Assembly: GCA_011037195.1 (NCBI GenBank)
Contig: JAAEAF010014485.1
Span: 85,489-149,488 of the forward strand
Direction: 5' to 3'
DNA from: Triatoma infestans
Lineage: Eukaryota; Arthropoda; Insecta; Hemiptera; Reduviidae
Length of the DNA: 64,000 nucleotides
Part shown: one piece after another, positions 34,338-46,859 of the stretch
Numbering within the stretch: position 1 is the first letter of the stretch
Layout of the letters: each line of letters opens with the position of its first letter
Notes under the pieces: model-generated
Database searches by the model: none
What the model saw: only the letters and a program-made list of their open reading frames with translations
What the model was told of the DNA's origin: nothing
Translations under genes and position numbers: made by a program

Positions 34338-36270
34338 TTTTTTTACACTTCTACTTCTTTAGATTTGTTTATTTATTTATTTTTTATTTAATATTTATCA
34401 TTGTGATACATTTTTGCAATCTTAGTACAGACTCTCAAGAATGCAAACAATTTGGCGAAAAGCCGGGAAAATTTTTAATCTATTAACAATAAATAAATTT
34501 TCTTAAGTTTAATTTAATTAGATTTATATATTTGTTTAAAGATGTACAAATATTTGCACAATCAAAGGACTAGTAGAAAGGATTATTTCCTAATTAAAAG
34601 TAGTGTGTGTGTGTGGGTTTTATTAATGTGGGCATGGACTGGCGTATGAGAGCTGAGATAACGAAAGTTTTCATCTGATGTGCCGTTTCAATGTACTCGT
34701 ATTTTCTGATTCCCCCCATCTATATAATAATGAATCTAATCTATATTATAATGATATTAAATATTATAAATAAACTTATAAATCATTATATAAGTCATGA
34801 TGTTGAAAATGTAATTAATTGTAAATATAATGTATTATATAGGCCTTGTGAGTAATTCTGGAGAGTGGGAGTATTATATTTGAATTTGGATTGTAATATA
34901 AAGAAAGTTAGAATAGGTCTCACAGTAGCGCTACTTTGCCGTTTAAAAATTTATACGTTAAATAACTCTTCCCATGTTGTTTAATCCTCCCATGTTTAAT
35001 CTATAAAACAAATGCCCACTGATTCTATATTTCACTTCCTTTTCGATTGTAAAATTCTGTATCCAATATGAGCCCATTTTATTAATAAATTTTTGTTTCT
35101 ACCAAGATCCAATGAAGATTTATTTTTTACTTACAATAAATTCTAATGATCAATATTATTATGTGTTATCTATAATTCATTAATTAAATGTTTTATTCAA
35201 TAATCATGCATTTATTACCTACTTCAAAATAGGATGATTTGTCATTTTTAAACTTCACTTATACAAAAAAATGAAAATAAGCGTTAGATTCAAATTTCTT
35301 CCAGCAACAACTCTGAAGCAACCTATACATATACTGATCAAAACCAAGCCAAGCCTCCAGTATATACCAAGCCAAGTTCGCGAGAAATTATGAAATTCTA
35401 GTAATAAATAAAGTAAAATATGATAAAAAAAAGAAATTAACTTAATTTATTGGCCATGTAAAATTTTACATACATTCATGCAATGTCCATATAATATCAC
35501 CAACACCACATTACACACTGACATAAACATCCACTCGTACACGGCCTAACTAATACAAGAACTTTACAAAGGATTCTACAACTGAATTAGGCACACACAA
35601 CTAATCCACACATCACCAACATGTCCTCCTGACCATACTTGGGAATCCTCCCAGACAATCAATCAGCACATTCACTAATTTCATCTTATTTTGTAAATAA
35701 TATAAATAAATATTAGAAAAAAAAAATTATCATGTCTACAAATAATGAACTACATAAGAACCTGTTGTTTCATTTCATGACATCTTCAAAGAATTTATAC
35801 CACACCCACCAATCTTAAAACTATTTGTAATAAATGTATTTTACAACACCCCCTATAGTTGATTACATTCAATGTAAATTGGTTGATTGTAAATCGTATT
35901 GTCTGACTGCATAACCAAAATAAAACAATAGTCACTTTCCATCCTTTTATGTAACATTTTAGTATTTCAAACAATTGGTAGGTATATATGTATGTACATT
36001 ATTGTCCATCACTAATAATGATTGTTAAATCTGTTGCATTGTCTCTAGAATAGGTGCAAAATTGCAGTACAGATTTATTTTGTTGTAAGTAAAGTGCCCA
36101 CTTAACTAAAAAACTTATAATTATGATCGTTTTATAACATGCTATTATATTATTAAATTAATAGTTATTAGAAAAATACTGAGGCAAATTAATATGTTTT
36201 TGTATTGTCTATTCTATAAACGTCAATATTTAAACGTTACGTGCCACTGTTATTATAAACTATGACAACA
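34338..36270. other. AT-rich sequence without recognisable gene
   Basis: No supported frame or repeat boundary over about 1.9 kb; composition uniformly AT-rich. Confidence 0.5.
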
Positions 36271-36283
36271 GAATATGCTCCTT

Positions 36284-36640
36284 CTAAATTAATGCTAATC
36301 TAAAGGGTAAATGGTTTACAACTAGAGAAAGAAATTGATTAATATAGCAATAACGTCTATATCTCAACAAGGCATTCATTGAATGAATTGATCGATGGTA
36401 TCTCCCAGGCTTGCTAGGTGACGGTGGAAGTCCACTAAGTTGTTTGTCTGTTAAGAGAAAAGTCTTCAGCTGTGACCACACATGATCGATGAGTTTTGAG
36501 ACGCGGGGAACAAAATTAGAAAGGTAAAATTTCTACCTTGTTAGAGAAACGTTTGACTAATTTTTGAGATCTAGCATTGTCTTGCTGAAAGATTGCATCA
36601 GTTTGATCATTTATCGCGGGTAACAATATTGGTCTTCAGA
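36284..36640 (-). pseudogene. Tc1/mariner-like transposase C-terminal fragment
   Basis: Minus-strand translation gives DAIFQQDNARSQKLV (equivalent to the QQDNARPHTA block with the second catalytic Asp), then across shifts a region equivalent to the HVWDxLGRR end (read HVWSQL) and terminal sequence. The first catalytic Asp and the DNA-binding N-terminus are not present. Frameshifted and inactive. No TIRs identified. Confidence 0.5.
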
Positions 36641-36689
36641 TTTCGTCCATATATCGATAAGCTTGTAAATATAACTGAAAAAGAACTTA

Positions 36690-37112
36690 GGTAGATGTAG
36701 ATTGTTGTAGGGGATTATCACACTGCTACCTGAAAGATCTATTGTGCCCCCGGAGCCTTCTCAATGCATTGCCGGCCTCCATGCAGAGTTCTCCGGCTAC
36801 AGACAACACTGCTCATCACTGTACAGTGATTTGGAGAGGCTCCTAGGAAGAGGAAGATCTAAGGGCAGCATGCTGAATTCGAACCTGGGACCTCCGCGTT
36901 GCTAGTCCAGCTGCTACCATTAAGCTAATCCCTTTCTTCTCCCTTTGATTACGCTAATTTACTAGGGACGGAGACCCTAGGTTGTGTACTGTTGTGTCCT
37001 TGTCTGCAAAGTGTAGACTGTATGTAGTTTAAGTGTATAGACGAAGTGCATGAATTATTGAGCTGTGGTAAACTGCGGGGTTTCTACTCCCCAAGTAACT
37101 GCAAGCAACAGA
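36690..37112 (-). repeat. Composite SINE (SINE-1b), copy 2, inverted
   Basis: Reverse complement of the 31860-32267 unit: leader GTTGCTTGCAGTTACTTGGG near 37108, shared GGGTCTCCGTCCC near 36975, tRNA-like boxes (AGCTTAATGG and GGTTCGAATTC), and tail GCACAATAGATCTTTCAGGT near 36744. Leader, head, body and tail are collinear with copy 1. Confidence 0.75.
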
Positions 37113-38340
37113 TACTCCTTGCGGGCAAGAAGAATTGGATAACCTAAACCCAATGTTTCTGTTCTCACCATCAATGGTCGATTATTTTAAAAAGGGATTA
37201 GTCTTTAATGACATATTATTGAGGAGTGTCCGAGAAGGTACAGGAGTATCCACTCCCACAGGCAGATCTTCCAGCAGGCCTCCTCCAAGTAGGAGACTCT
37301 TATCGGTATGCTTCATTGAAGACACTAGGATTCCATAATTGATCCATTGCTGGTCTTTCTTGACCAATTGGAGCTTGGTAGCATTATAAAAACCTTATTA
37401 ATGGAAATGTGTGTGAACAGTAAATACTATTTGCTCGAAATGACGCTATATGGTCAGTAAAATCTTACTTTGGCATAGATTTCCTTTGTGCTTGAGACAT
37501 TTAGTTAACCTAAAGAAACAGCAGAAGTGCGAAATGATTGCCTTATTTTCATTTTCGCAGGCGATGATCTTTATGTTGATTAGTTCCCAAAGAACGCCCA
37601 CTAAATGAAGCGCAATTTCTCATAAGGGGATAACATTTCTACAATTTTCTCTCTAAATCGAATAGCCAATATAACGCCAGTTTCTGGCATTGCTGAAAGC
37701 CAACAATCTGCGTTTCCATAAATAAGACCCGAATTTCCGCCTTTCTTCTTTTTTCATTTTTTGTTTTAATTTTTTTAATAAATTCTCGACAACAATTGTT
37801 GCTTAATAAAAATTATATTATGATTTTTTTTAAATTATTTTCTTATCACGGGTTAAGTAAGTTGTGAAAATATGAACGCTTGAACTTTGCTTCATTCGGG
37901 ATAATCCTATCTTCTTCGACACAATGTATATATTACTATATATATTATATTGTACTATATATATGATACTATATATTATTCATTTTCACTATCACTATAA
38001 TAAAGTTGAATTTTGAATGCTGGTGGAAATCAATGCAAATTACTATCCTGAGAGAGATAAGTAAATCTCGCCTACAATTAACTTACAGTTTTGGGAATTG
38101 CAGATTTTTCGCTCTATTTCAACCCTGCTTCTTGCTCTATTTTAGGACTGGTAAGATATGTGAGATACGAATATATTGCTTCTTTTTTTCAAGCTACAGA
38201 TGAGATCATCATCATCAATGGTTGATTCAATGATCATTAGGGTGCTTTGGCCGCCTCATGCAAAAATTTGCGTCATTTTCCCTATCCTGTGCGCTGTGTA
38301 AAATAATTTTGTGAAAATTCGTGTATTTCAAATAATGTAT
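37113..38340. other. No recognisable gene; AT-rich with a TA-rich tract
   Basis: Contains a TATATA-rich segment near 37926-37980 that can fold on itself. Small frames at 37135-37338 and 38006-38203 have no family features. Confidence 0.45.
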
Positions 38341-38479
38341 TTTAGTGATGGGGAGAGAGCCAGGAACTACAATCTAGGTCAATGCAAACCAAGAGATAGA
38401 GGGCAAAAAACAGTTAGGATAAAACAATAAAACTCCCTCTAGACATACCAGCATTATTTGAAAGGATTTGAACTATGAA

Positions 38480-38815
38480 GAGAAGACATTCCTTCAATAC
38501 AGACTGAACAGACATTCAAGCCAGAACGCTTGCTTCAGAAATCGTTGTCTTAAACTCATGCCAGTGATAGAGATTAACATTTATTTTAGATTAACAATTG
38601 ATTTATTAAGATATAATTGTAATATTGTAAAGTAACTTAAATTCACTTAGAGAATATATCTATTTCAAAAACAATGGTGATTTCTTGATTATTTCTAATA
38701 CTTCTATCTCTATCACAACACACACACTGAAGCCCTTTATCAAACCGCTCATGCTACACAAGCTACTACACTACAATACATCACACCAATAACATTCCAG
38801 CTGCCTTAATAGTTA
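38480..38815 (+). repeat. Dispersed LTR-like repeat, copy 2
   Basis: Collinear with 25890-26245 (see that entry), same orientation, with a shared 3' part ACACACA...AAACCGCTCATGCTAC. It supports a moderately old repeat family; boundaries not exact. Confidence 0.45.
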
Positions 38816-38829
38816 TTTAAACTAATGAC

Positions 38830-39600
38830 GGTTGCAGAATTCTTTTTCACTCTCTCTGACCATCTTAACTTTGGTCAACTAGTTCGTCTCTTTCCTTTAA
38901 TCTTATCCTCTTTCAATTTTCTTCATATTCGGCTGCCGTCCATTCTTGCCACATGTACAGCCCAGCGTGAACCTCCAATAAGTTCTATTACTTTTCCACG
39001 TCTGATTTAAGCTCTTTATTTTTTGATTCGATCTCCTTTTCAAACCTTATTTCATAGATCCTTCGAAGAGCTTTTCATACGAAGATTTGTAACTTTTTTT
39101 TTGAGTAAACCCAAGTTTCCGAACTCTCAACGCGATCGGTTGGATTAACATTTTATAAAGCGTGACTTTAATGTTGGTCGTAATTTAATTACTCCTTTAG
39201 TGGCACAAGATGCCAAAGTAACAGTAATTGGCAGATCTTTTTATTTCCAGAGGTGTATTATTTTATATTAATTAGCAATCCCAAATTAATGACTCTAGTA
39301 ACTTTCTCAAAATGTCAACTTTTCGTAAATAGATTTCTGAGCAATGGCCACATTTAGTATACATATTCTTTGTCTTATACATTTTTATCCTTAAATCCAT
39401 GTTTTCAATTGAGTCTTTAAATTTAGGAAAGTTACTTCCCCAGTGCTCTCCGGAATACCTAGGTTGTCCGCATAACCTGAAATTTGCAACAGTTTATTAA
39501 AAATTGTGTCAGTGATCTGGGTTTCAGCTTTTCGCATCACATTCTCAAGAGCTATATAAAAAACAATTAAAAATGTTAGGGAATCCCTCTGTTGCAAACC
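38830..39600 (-). pseudogene. Non-LTR reverse transcriptase fragment
   Basis: Minus strand: LQQRDSLTFLI is a diverged form of the RT motif xGLRQGDxLSPLLF, followed by ALENVMRKAE and ISGYADNLGIPE, where GYADN corresponds to the catalytic YADD (second Asp replaced by Asn). Downstream come VTLYKMLIQPIALRVRKLGF and PKLRWSERVKK, the thumb and terminal blocks. Loss of the YADD Asp plus stops mean no activity. Same broad class as the fragments at 5.5 and 7 kb. Confidence 0.6.
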
Positions 39601-39843
39601 ATTCTTCTTGAAAAACTATTTCCGAAACCGATGACGGATGATATGTAAATAGTGGACGACCTGAAGTTTTCAAATACAAGACTCAGATTCTTGAAGAAAT
39701 CATCAATAAAAAAAAAATTTTGAATACTTCAATAATTGGATAATTGAATATAGAATAATATTTGATAATTAGAATTTAGTAGAAATCAAATCGTCATCTG
39801 TAAAGAAGTGGTTAATATAAATTAATCCTTTTATCCTTAGTTT

Positions 39844-40918
39844 TACAGGTTTACCTTCTGATAGGATTTTTGAAGACATTTGCCTTTGATCATTCCTACA
39901 GGGTTAGGTTGCCTTCTTGGGAAGATTGGTTAACCCTGGGTTCGTCTGGTGTGATTCCTGAGAACTATCTCCGATGCTACACGGGCGGTTCCAGGATGGA
40001 TGGTAGGTCTGGGGCTGCCGTCTATTTTGAGACGGGAGATCATTTGGTAGCACCTCTTGGTGAGTGGGCCACCGTTTTTCAGGCTGAGGTTTATGCAATT
40101 CTTTGCTATATTTTGGATGAGAGGGTGCGTAACACTAATTTAAAAGGTGTTTGTATCTGCTCGGACAGCCAGGCTGCGTTGAAAGCGCTTAATTCATATG
40201 TCTTCACTTCCAGATTGGTGTTGGAATGTTCTAGAAGACTGGAAGATCTTTCTTCATTAAAGGATGTGCTTCTGGTCTGGGTTCCAGGTCATATGGGAAT
40301 TTTTGGGAATGAGGAGGTGGATAGGTTTGCCAAATTAGGTGCCTCTCTCCCTTTCATTGGTCCAGAGCCTGCTCTTGGTGTGTCTTCTGGCACATGTTTT
40401 GTCGGGCTTTCAGACGTGGATGACCTCACAGCACTCATCCTTATGGATGTGCAGTCTAAAATGCTCATTGGGGGCCCGGACGGAGCTTTGAGTAGCGGGG
40501 TCCGATGTCTTTCATGGACCTCCCTCAGGCATCTGGTTGGATTCCTCACTGGGCATTGTGGTTTAAGGAGACATCTCTATATAATGGGACTCGTGCCTGA
40601 CCCCTTTTGTAGAGTTTGTGAGACTGAGGAGGAAACACCCATGCATCTGATGACGGATTGTTTGGGTTGTGAGGAGATTAGGTTTAGGACCTTCGGCCGG
40701 AATAGGATATCGGTAGAGGATCTTAAGCTGTGTCCTTTTAAGGTTTTGGTCCGATTTGTTCGGTCTGTGGTGCAACTTAGATGGTTAAAACCTGGGCCTG
40801 GATTTTCATTCTAGTCCCAGTGGTTGGTTATTCTTTAGGGGTAGCTATATGGGCCCTGGGAGGCTTTGGATAGCGTAGGGTTTGCCCTCCCCTGCTGCGA
40901 ATAATAATAATAATAATA
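39844..40918 (+). mobile_element. I-superfamily non-LTR retrotransposon, (AAT)n-tailed family, copy 2
   Basis: Exact 11-bp duplications ATCCTTAGTTT (39833-39843 and 40919-40929) flank a 1,075-bp 5'-truncated insertion that ends in (AAT)n. It begins TACAGGTTT like copy 1 although the target site is different. The single long ORF is intact to the 3' UTR, so the insertion is comparatively young. Confidence 0.9.
39870..40814 (+). CDS. RNase H and C-terminal region of I-superfamily ORF2 (partial)
   Basis: A 314-codon open frame. RNase H (~residues 30-165) has LRCYTGGSRMDGRSGAAV, where the first catalytic Asp of the usual YTDGS is Gly. It also has VFQAEVYAILCYI with the catalytic Glu, ICSDSQAALKAL with an Asp, and VWVPGHMGIFGNEEVDRFAK. 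Residues ~240-300 hold LVGFLTGHCGLRRHLYIMGL and CRVCETEEETPMHLMTDC, the C-x2-C...H-x4-C cluster of such ORF2s. In a complete element these parts remove the RNA template and help bind nucleic acid. Endonuclease and RT are absent through truncation, so alone it cannot mobilise itself. The stop is TAG at 40812. The ATG used is internal; the natural frame would come from upstream. Confidence 0.75.
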   Translation: MKTFAFDHSYRVRLPSWEDWLTLGSSGVIPENYLRCYTGGSRMDGRSGAAVYFETGDHLVAPLGEWATVFQAEVYAILCYILDERVRNTNLKGVCICSDSQAALKALNSYVFTSRLVLECSRRLEDLSSLKDVLLVWVPGHMGIFGNEEVDRFAKLGASLPFIGPEPALGVSSGTCFVGLSDVDDLTALILMDVQSKMLIGGPDGALSSGVRCLSWTSLRHLVGFLTGHCGLRRHLYIMGLVPDPFCRVCETEEETPMHLMTDCLGCEEIRFRTFGRNRISVEDLKLCPFKVLVRFVRSVVQLRWLKPGPGFSF

Positions 40919-40929
40919 ATCCTTAGTTT

Positions 40930-42404
40930 ACTTAATATTTTTTTCTAATTTTCAACACTCAATTAATTTATGTATAGAATGATACATAAGTTCTTTTTTC
41001 TTAATTAATTAATTAATTTATTTTGCTATGTATACTTACAATATACAACAAGCAAAAATGATGAAAGTATAATTTACATACTTACGTATATTTATAATCA
41101 ATATAACTCATGAAATCCAAAAAAAAAAATTATCGTGTCAAATTTAATTTAAGTTATTTAAAAGTTTTGGCAATGTTCGTTTACGGATTAAAAGACTGTT
41201 TTTTGTTAATCCCACAGAGCAGAAATGCCAAGGAAGAATATTTCATTTCATTTCCTTAAGAAGATAATAGAAAAGATAAATATATAAATAAACTCCCGTG
41301 GAAAAGAGGTACTATTGGAGGAAATTAGTACATTTTTGTGTAAATTTTTTGTTTATATTAGTTACCGAAACTAATTACTAACATAGAAAGTTTTTTATGA
41401 ACTGTTTGTCTTTTTAATAAAAGTAAGAAAAGCTTTCACTTGAATCTCTATAAACTAAGTTATACATTGTAAATTGATGTTTATCTTCTTCCGCTGGTAT
41501 TATGTTACCATTTCATTATTATGTTATTTATACATTTGATACTTACTTTCCCCCCAGGGAAGTACGCAACAAGTATTACAACGGAGCAAGATGACATTCA
41601 ACCTCACACAGTTTTACTACTACATTTAAAAATATTTTGATTCTGTAATAAATTGGTTTCAAGAATTAATTCTCATTAATTAGTAAAAAATTTTCCAAAT
41701 CTTATAAAACCAGACACAGAATAAGACGTAATGTAGAAAAATATAAAACACAATTTTGACATTGCCCCTAGTTTTAGAGGTTACCAACAACATAGGTCAT
41801 TTTTTTTCACTCCAAAATTCACCAGACTCCAAGTTTTCAATAAAATTCTCCAGATAAAATTCTCTGAACATATTATTTAAGGTATAAAATTTTAATAAAT
41901 GACTCAATTCAATTTGTACTATATAATATCTGAAAACCCTATATTATATTTTAAAACGATTAAAATGCCAGCAGCTTAGCAACCACCCACATTGCTAATG
42001 CATAGTGATCAGGCAATGTTTTCTGGCAGATGATATTTTCATGTTTCTATCCCTGTCTTCTGTAATAAGTAGAATATGTAAATGTAATATCTACATTTTA
42101 CTATAATATTTTGTACTATAATATTTTGTGCTATAATAGTATAGTAAAAGACCCTTCCAGGATAGGTCCTTAAAAAATTGAAAAAATAACTTAAGTTGCT
42201 GTTTATGACAAGTAATTATGAAATGTAGGATTAAAGTCTAAAATTTGCACAGAGATATTTTGAATGCTAGCGTAACAATCGTAACCATTCGATTGCATTT
42301 GTCTTTACTAAACCATTAATTGTAAGCAGTTATTAAAATAACTAATGCCTTTTTTTTTGCATTTCAATGCAAAGGAGTAAACCTTATTACCTTTTTCATT
42401 TTTA
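40930..42404. other. AT-rich sequence without recognisable gene
   Basis: Includes an (ATTA)n patch near 41003-41020. No supported coding sequence. Confidence 0.5.
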
Positions 42405-42411
42405 TTTTTAA

Positions 42412-42620
42412 GGCCCGTTAACATCAACGTTCATTGGTTTCCGGAGACTTCTCAGTGCACTGCCCGCTTCCGGACATGTTCTCTCGTTACAGGCTTCTAC
42501 TGTCCATTACCAAATAGTGAGCTGTAAAAGCTCCTAAGAGGAGAAAACCTAAGGGCAACACAAACCCAACAAACTCGGCATTGCTAGTCCAGTGCGCTAC
42601 CATGGAGCAAATCCCTTCTC
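42412..42620 (-). repeat. SINE-1 copy, inverted, diverged
   Basis: On the minus strand: head GGGATTTGCTCCATGGTAGC, diverged B box, GGTTTTCTCCTCTTAGGAGC, body equivalents of CACTGTCCGGTGATGG and GGCCGGCAGTGCACTGAG, tail CCAATGAACGTTGATGTTAA. Older than the copies at 30.2 and 50.4 kb, judged by substitutions. Confidence 0.65.
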
Positions 42621-43509
42621 TCTTAATTCCTGAAAAAATCATAAAATGCCATGTTCACATCAAATAACAAAAAAATGTCTGGGATCTTTGAATAATGTGT
42701 TCACAAATGACTGAAACACCACTTTCAATCAATCAATGCTTGTGGCAGTAATCCATAGTGTTTAATTACAAAAATATTTGTTTTTACAGTAATCATAAAA
42801 TTAGATATTATAACCCATAGGATTTATATCAAGTATAAAAGAAAATTTTGATTTCTTCTCAAACTTCCGGGTATAAATGGTTGTCTACTTGAAAAGAGGG
42901 AAAGATTAAGAAATTAAGGTGATACGGGTTTTGTGAATTTATACATGGCAAGCCTTGGGTGAAAAGTTAGGAATTAGATGAAATTAAGGATACCTGAATC
43001 CTTAAATCGGTGACATTAGAAAAGATCACAATGAAGGGCTCTAATGAAGGCATGGCGTTGGCTATTTAACGGCATGAAATAATTGAATGATTACAAAAAA
43101 AAAAAAAAAACAATAAAATAATGGAATGTTTGAATTCGTTGGTACAGCTCAGCTTTCGTTTGAATTATCTGATGGTATGGCTCATTGCCATGAATATTGT
43201 CCCGAATGTCATACCGGTTAATAATCTACTTTACAGCTGTAATATAGAATTTAGATCTCAAATCTAAGTAGGAAATTGAAGTCTCCATTATTTGATGGTT
43301 ATTGATTTTTCGTAACTTGAACACATTTATTATAGCGTTATTTTTGATCATCAATTTTTTCCTCGAAGATTCTTGATAGACTCAAGTATTCTTGAACAAA
43401 AAAAGACATCTAGGATTTTAGCGATATCCTAGTAAAATCTAGTTTTCACCGATATAACTCTGGAATGGAAGTCAGACATCACAAGTTTCTTATAAGGTAC
43501 GCATAAATC

Positions 43510-43875
43510 CTATTTATTACGTACATTATGAGTATGTTTATCACCTCTAACATCTAATAACATGTCTTTTTTCTTTTTTAGTGAATGTTTGAAAATGAAA
43601 ACCGAGGGTAATGCCATTATACGTAACTCTCGAAAGAAAGGCCTACAGCTTTCTCGAGCATTTTTCTTCATTATTGCTCTAATAGCTTTCTTTTGAAGTC
43701 TGAAAATAATATAAGCATCGGAGGTATCTCCCCATAGTTCAATACCATATGCCATTCTAGAATGGAATAGACCATAATAGGCAGTCTTTATAACCTCCAT
43801 TGGAACCTCTTCACGCAGTTTTCTCAATAAGAAAATGGTTTGTGATAACTGGTTACTCAAGGTTATTACTGACAA
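43510..43875 (-). pseudogene. CR1-like non-LTR reverse transcriptase C-terminal fragment
   Basis: A 121-codon open frame: LSQTIFLLRKLREEVP, KTAYYGLFHSRMAYGIELWG, FRLQKKAIRAIMKK, ESCRPFFRELRIMALPSVFI. These match in order the thumb and connector of CR1/L2-like RTs (xYYGxFHSxLxYGIxxWG, FxLQKKAIRxI, C+PLFxxLxILTLPSLYI). The palm with YADD is absent. The frame is open but both ends are truncated, so it is a fossil. A degenerate hammerhead-like motif lies just beyond its 5' side (minus strand, about 43873-43910). Confidence 0.65.
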
Positions 43876-43959
43876 TTTCCGGTTTTCATCCTTCGTCAGA
43901 CAGTAAGATTATCAATTTTATGTAGAAAGTGGAGTTCAGCTTTATGCTTCTGCCATACA

Positions 43960-46290
43960 CTACATTTGTTGATTAAATTGAATTATATCCACATATCCGA
44001 GAAAAAGATATGTATTAAACAACTTTTTTGTGTTAATTTTAGAAGTTCTAACATTTTTCTTTCCAAGAAGCCATTTTTTTGGTCCCGATAACATTGATAC
44101 CGTTAAGAAGATAGTGTTTTGGTTCAGTGTACGATTTCTCTCTGAACTTCCTGCAGTATTAAAACAGATTCCTACAGTATTCCTATAATATTGAAATAGA
44201 ATATTATTATTATTATTATTAATAGTCTTTATTGTAAAGAATATACAAAACAAATAGGGAAAAGAAGAATTACTTGAACTTCCAAAGACGCCAACCATGG
44301 TCACTGACCGTCGTGGAGTCGAAAAATTATTCATCAATTAACTATATACCATCAATTAAATCAAAGGATTATTACCATTAATAAATTTTGAACATGAATA
44401 TATGCTGCTTTAATATAATTAACAATATTAGAATTTTGAAATATAATTGAAAGAATTTCATATAATTGAAATAGAATAAGCTATAGTTAAAGAGGTATCT
44501 GACTGCGGATGCCAAAAACATGGCATTGGAAACAGCGGCGTGCCATCTCCCTTCCCCACATTATAGAAAAGGCCCTTTGGAAGGTTACGAACCTTCATGG
44601 GCATTTTTTTTTTAGGAGTTTCAACAAGAATATAAGGATCATAACTCATAAGCTAAAATTAAATGTACGTGTATATGCCCCCCCCCCCCAAATTAAATAA
44701 AATATAGGTACACACCTTTTCAGTTTTACGCAATTGAACCTATAGACCTATTTGAACTCTTTAACTTCTATCCCACGCTAGTTAAGATCTCACCTTTCAA
44801 TTACACTTCTGGGTTAGGCACTGTCGCGTATTTCTACGCGAATTGATAACAGAGGGGACAATTAGTTGTGGGAACCCGCCCTTACTGTGTTTGAGATCTG
44901 ACTGGTCACACGGTTGAGCCAGTCGTATTTTCTATTAATATGAAGATTCATGCTATTTTTTATTCGTTTTATACTACATTACAATTGGTGCCTTGCACAA
45001 TATTGCATTGATCATGTTGTCAAACCTGTTGAGGTGATTTAGTAAGCAGCTCCGTCTGCATTTCTCATTGGGTCTAGCTCAACGAGTCAGTTGCAAGTTT
45101 GCTGTTGTACTTCAAACTAGGTACTAGTCGTTTATTTGCCTGCTACTGACGGCCATCTTTAAATCCACAGCACATAGTTTCTAAAATCGGAACTTGACTA
45201 TTTTGCAGCTCCAAGCAACTAATTCATCCAATTGAATCTCATTTTATTCAAGACATATCGTCGCAAGCACTTTCAAGAGGGATTATTACGATCTTCTCAA
45301 TTAATTCTTTATCATGTTGGGACTCCAAGGCTGGTGGTAAGACGTTATTTGGTCCTTTTCCCATCCTAATTTCCTGCGATTATTATTATTATTGCCATTA
45401 TTAACATTCTTGCTTCTCTAGCTGAGGACTTGACAATTAAAGAAGCATTTTACAATATTACGTATATTGCTGTGATCATCAACTAAATTGGAGCGATTTA
45501 ATTTTCATCACTGACAATTTCAGACACATTACAATTTATTATTTAACACCTTATATTAAATTCTTGAACCCATTTAAGGAACTAGTACCAGTCGAATCTG
45601 AAAGCTGAATTACACAGCTTTTTACTCAACTGTGTGGCCAGTCAGATATATCTTACTTCATTCCTAGTGCACTGTGGATCTCACATCCAGGTATTTCTTT
45701 CGGTTGAGTAAACCTTATTTGCATGTGCTACATTAACTACTGCAATCACCTATTTTAAGGGTGTAGAATTTTATCATGTGATACTTAATTGAAGATGTTC
45801 AATTTATCACGACATTATTGCATTTTTACATACATTATTTGTAGTATTGATTCATAAAGGTATATATTCTTTTATTAACATTGCTCTATCCTTTCTTTAG
45901 AGCTGGTCCTCCGTTGAATAGAAGCTGGTTCGCAGGGCTCGTTCTTGCATCCACATAGCTTCAGTCGCCAGTATCTAGGATCTGCATATGAGCTACATCA
46001 CTATCTAGGCCATTACCAATGCGTTGCACAACAACGTTACCCGCTGAAGACCAGGAATCGGGTTATCGTTGGAACTATTTACGTGTAGTGCCACAAATAA
46101 ATGCAAGGTTCAATAGAAAACTTCAGCAGAACTCGTTCTTATTACCCAGTCCACTTGAACCCCAATCTTTAGCAAGTGGAATACTTCCCAATAAATATTC
46201 CACAGGCATCCTTGAGGGCAGAAACTGTGTTGACCCAATCTCGTGGGCACACAGACTAGGTTGGACTAGGTAGGACCCCTAGTTGGCCTG
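43960..46290. other. No recognised gene; two GC-richer patches
   Basis: 44200-44225 is a (TTA)n microsatellite. 44760-45320 and 45895-46290 are less AT-rich than their surroundings and read like parts of an old LTR element (AACAGAGGGGACA before TTGTGGGAACCCGCCC, later TACATTACAATTGGTGCC), but no paired LTR, protein motif or duplication was found. The 84-codon frame 46019-46273 has no family similarity I know. Confidence 0.35.
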
Positions 46291-46859
46291 TAATGTCAAA
46301 TGTTTAGTTACATTTTAATTTCTATTCAAACATTTATTAGAAATTCGAAAATGATAGTTTCTAAATCATAATTGGGAGTGCTTAATATAGTATAAAATGA
46401 TTACGCCTCGCATTTCTAATGAAAGTAGTTTTAGGAGAAAGATCTATCTATCTTGTTTGCTTTACTAGAAAATTATGGTTAATTAAACAGTTATTTACTA
46501 CTGCAAATAACAGTTAATGTTCTTTTTAAGAAGAAAAAGTTAAAAAAACAATAGATTTATCTCCAAAAAAAAAGAAGTTTTTTCTGCATAAATTTCATAA
46601 AATTACGTAAGAATTGGTGTGTACATTCACGGAAAGTAAAGAGAAAAGAATATGACTGTACAAAAATTTGAGTCACGAATTGAAATATTCCAGTTCATTA
46701 GCATTGATGTTAAGGAAGTGAGTGTTAGTATATATATATAATATATGTAGAAAGAAGTATCAAAGTGTCTAGTCACTAAATAGTCCACACCTACATACAA
46801 TAATATTCATTTACAAATGTTAACGAACATTTTTGTTTTCATATACATATAAATATATC

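Noticed and set aside
37920..37985. TATATA-rich tract as an origin or promoter
   Set aside because: Plain low-complexity AT repeat; no adjoining gene or element boundary.
44860..45000. Possible short LTR with a preceding purine tract and a following primer-binding-like site
   Set aside because: No second LTR, no duplication and no retroviral protein nearby. A purine tract on one side and a PBS-like site on the other side of one short segment is not a coherent element.
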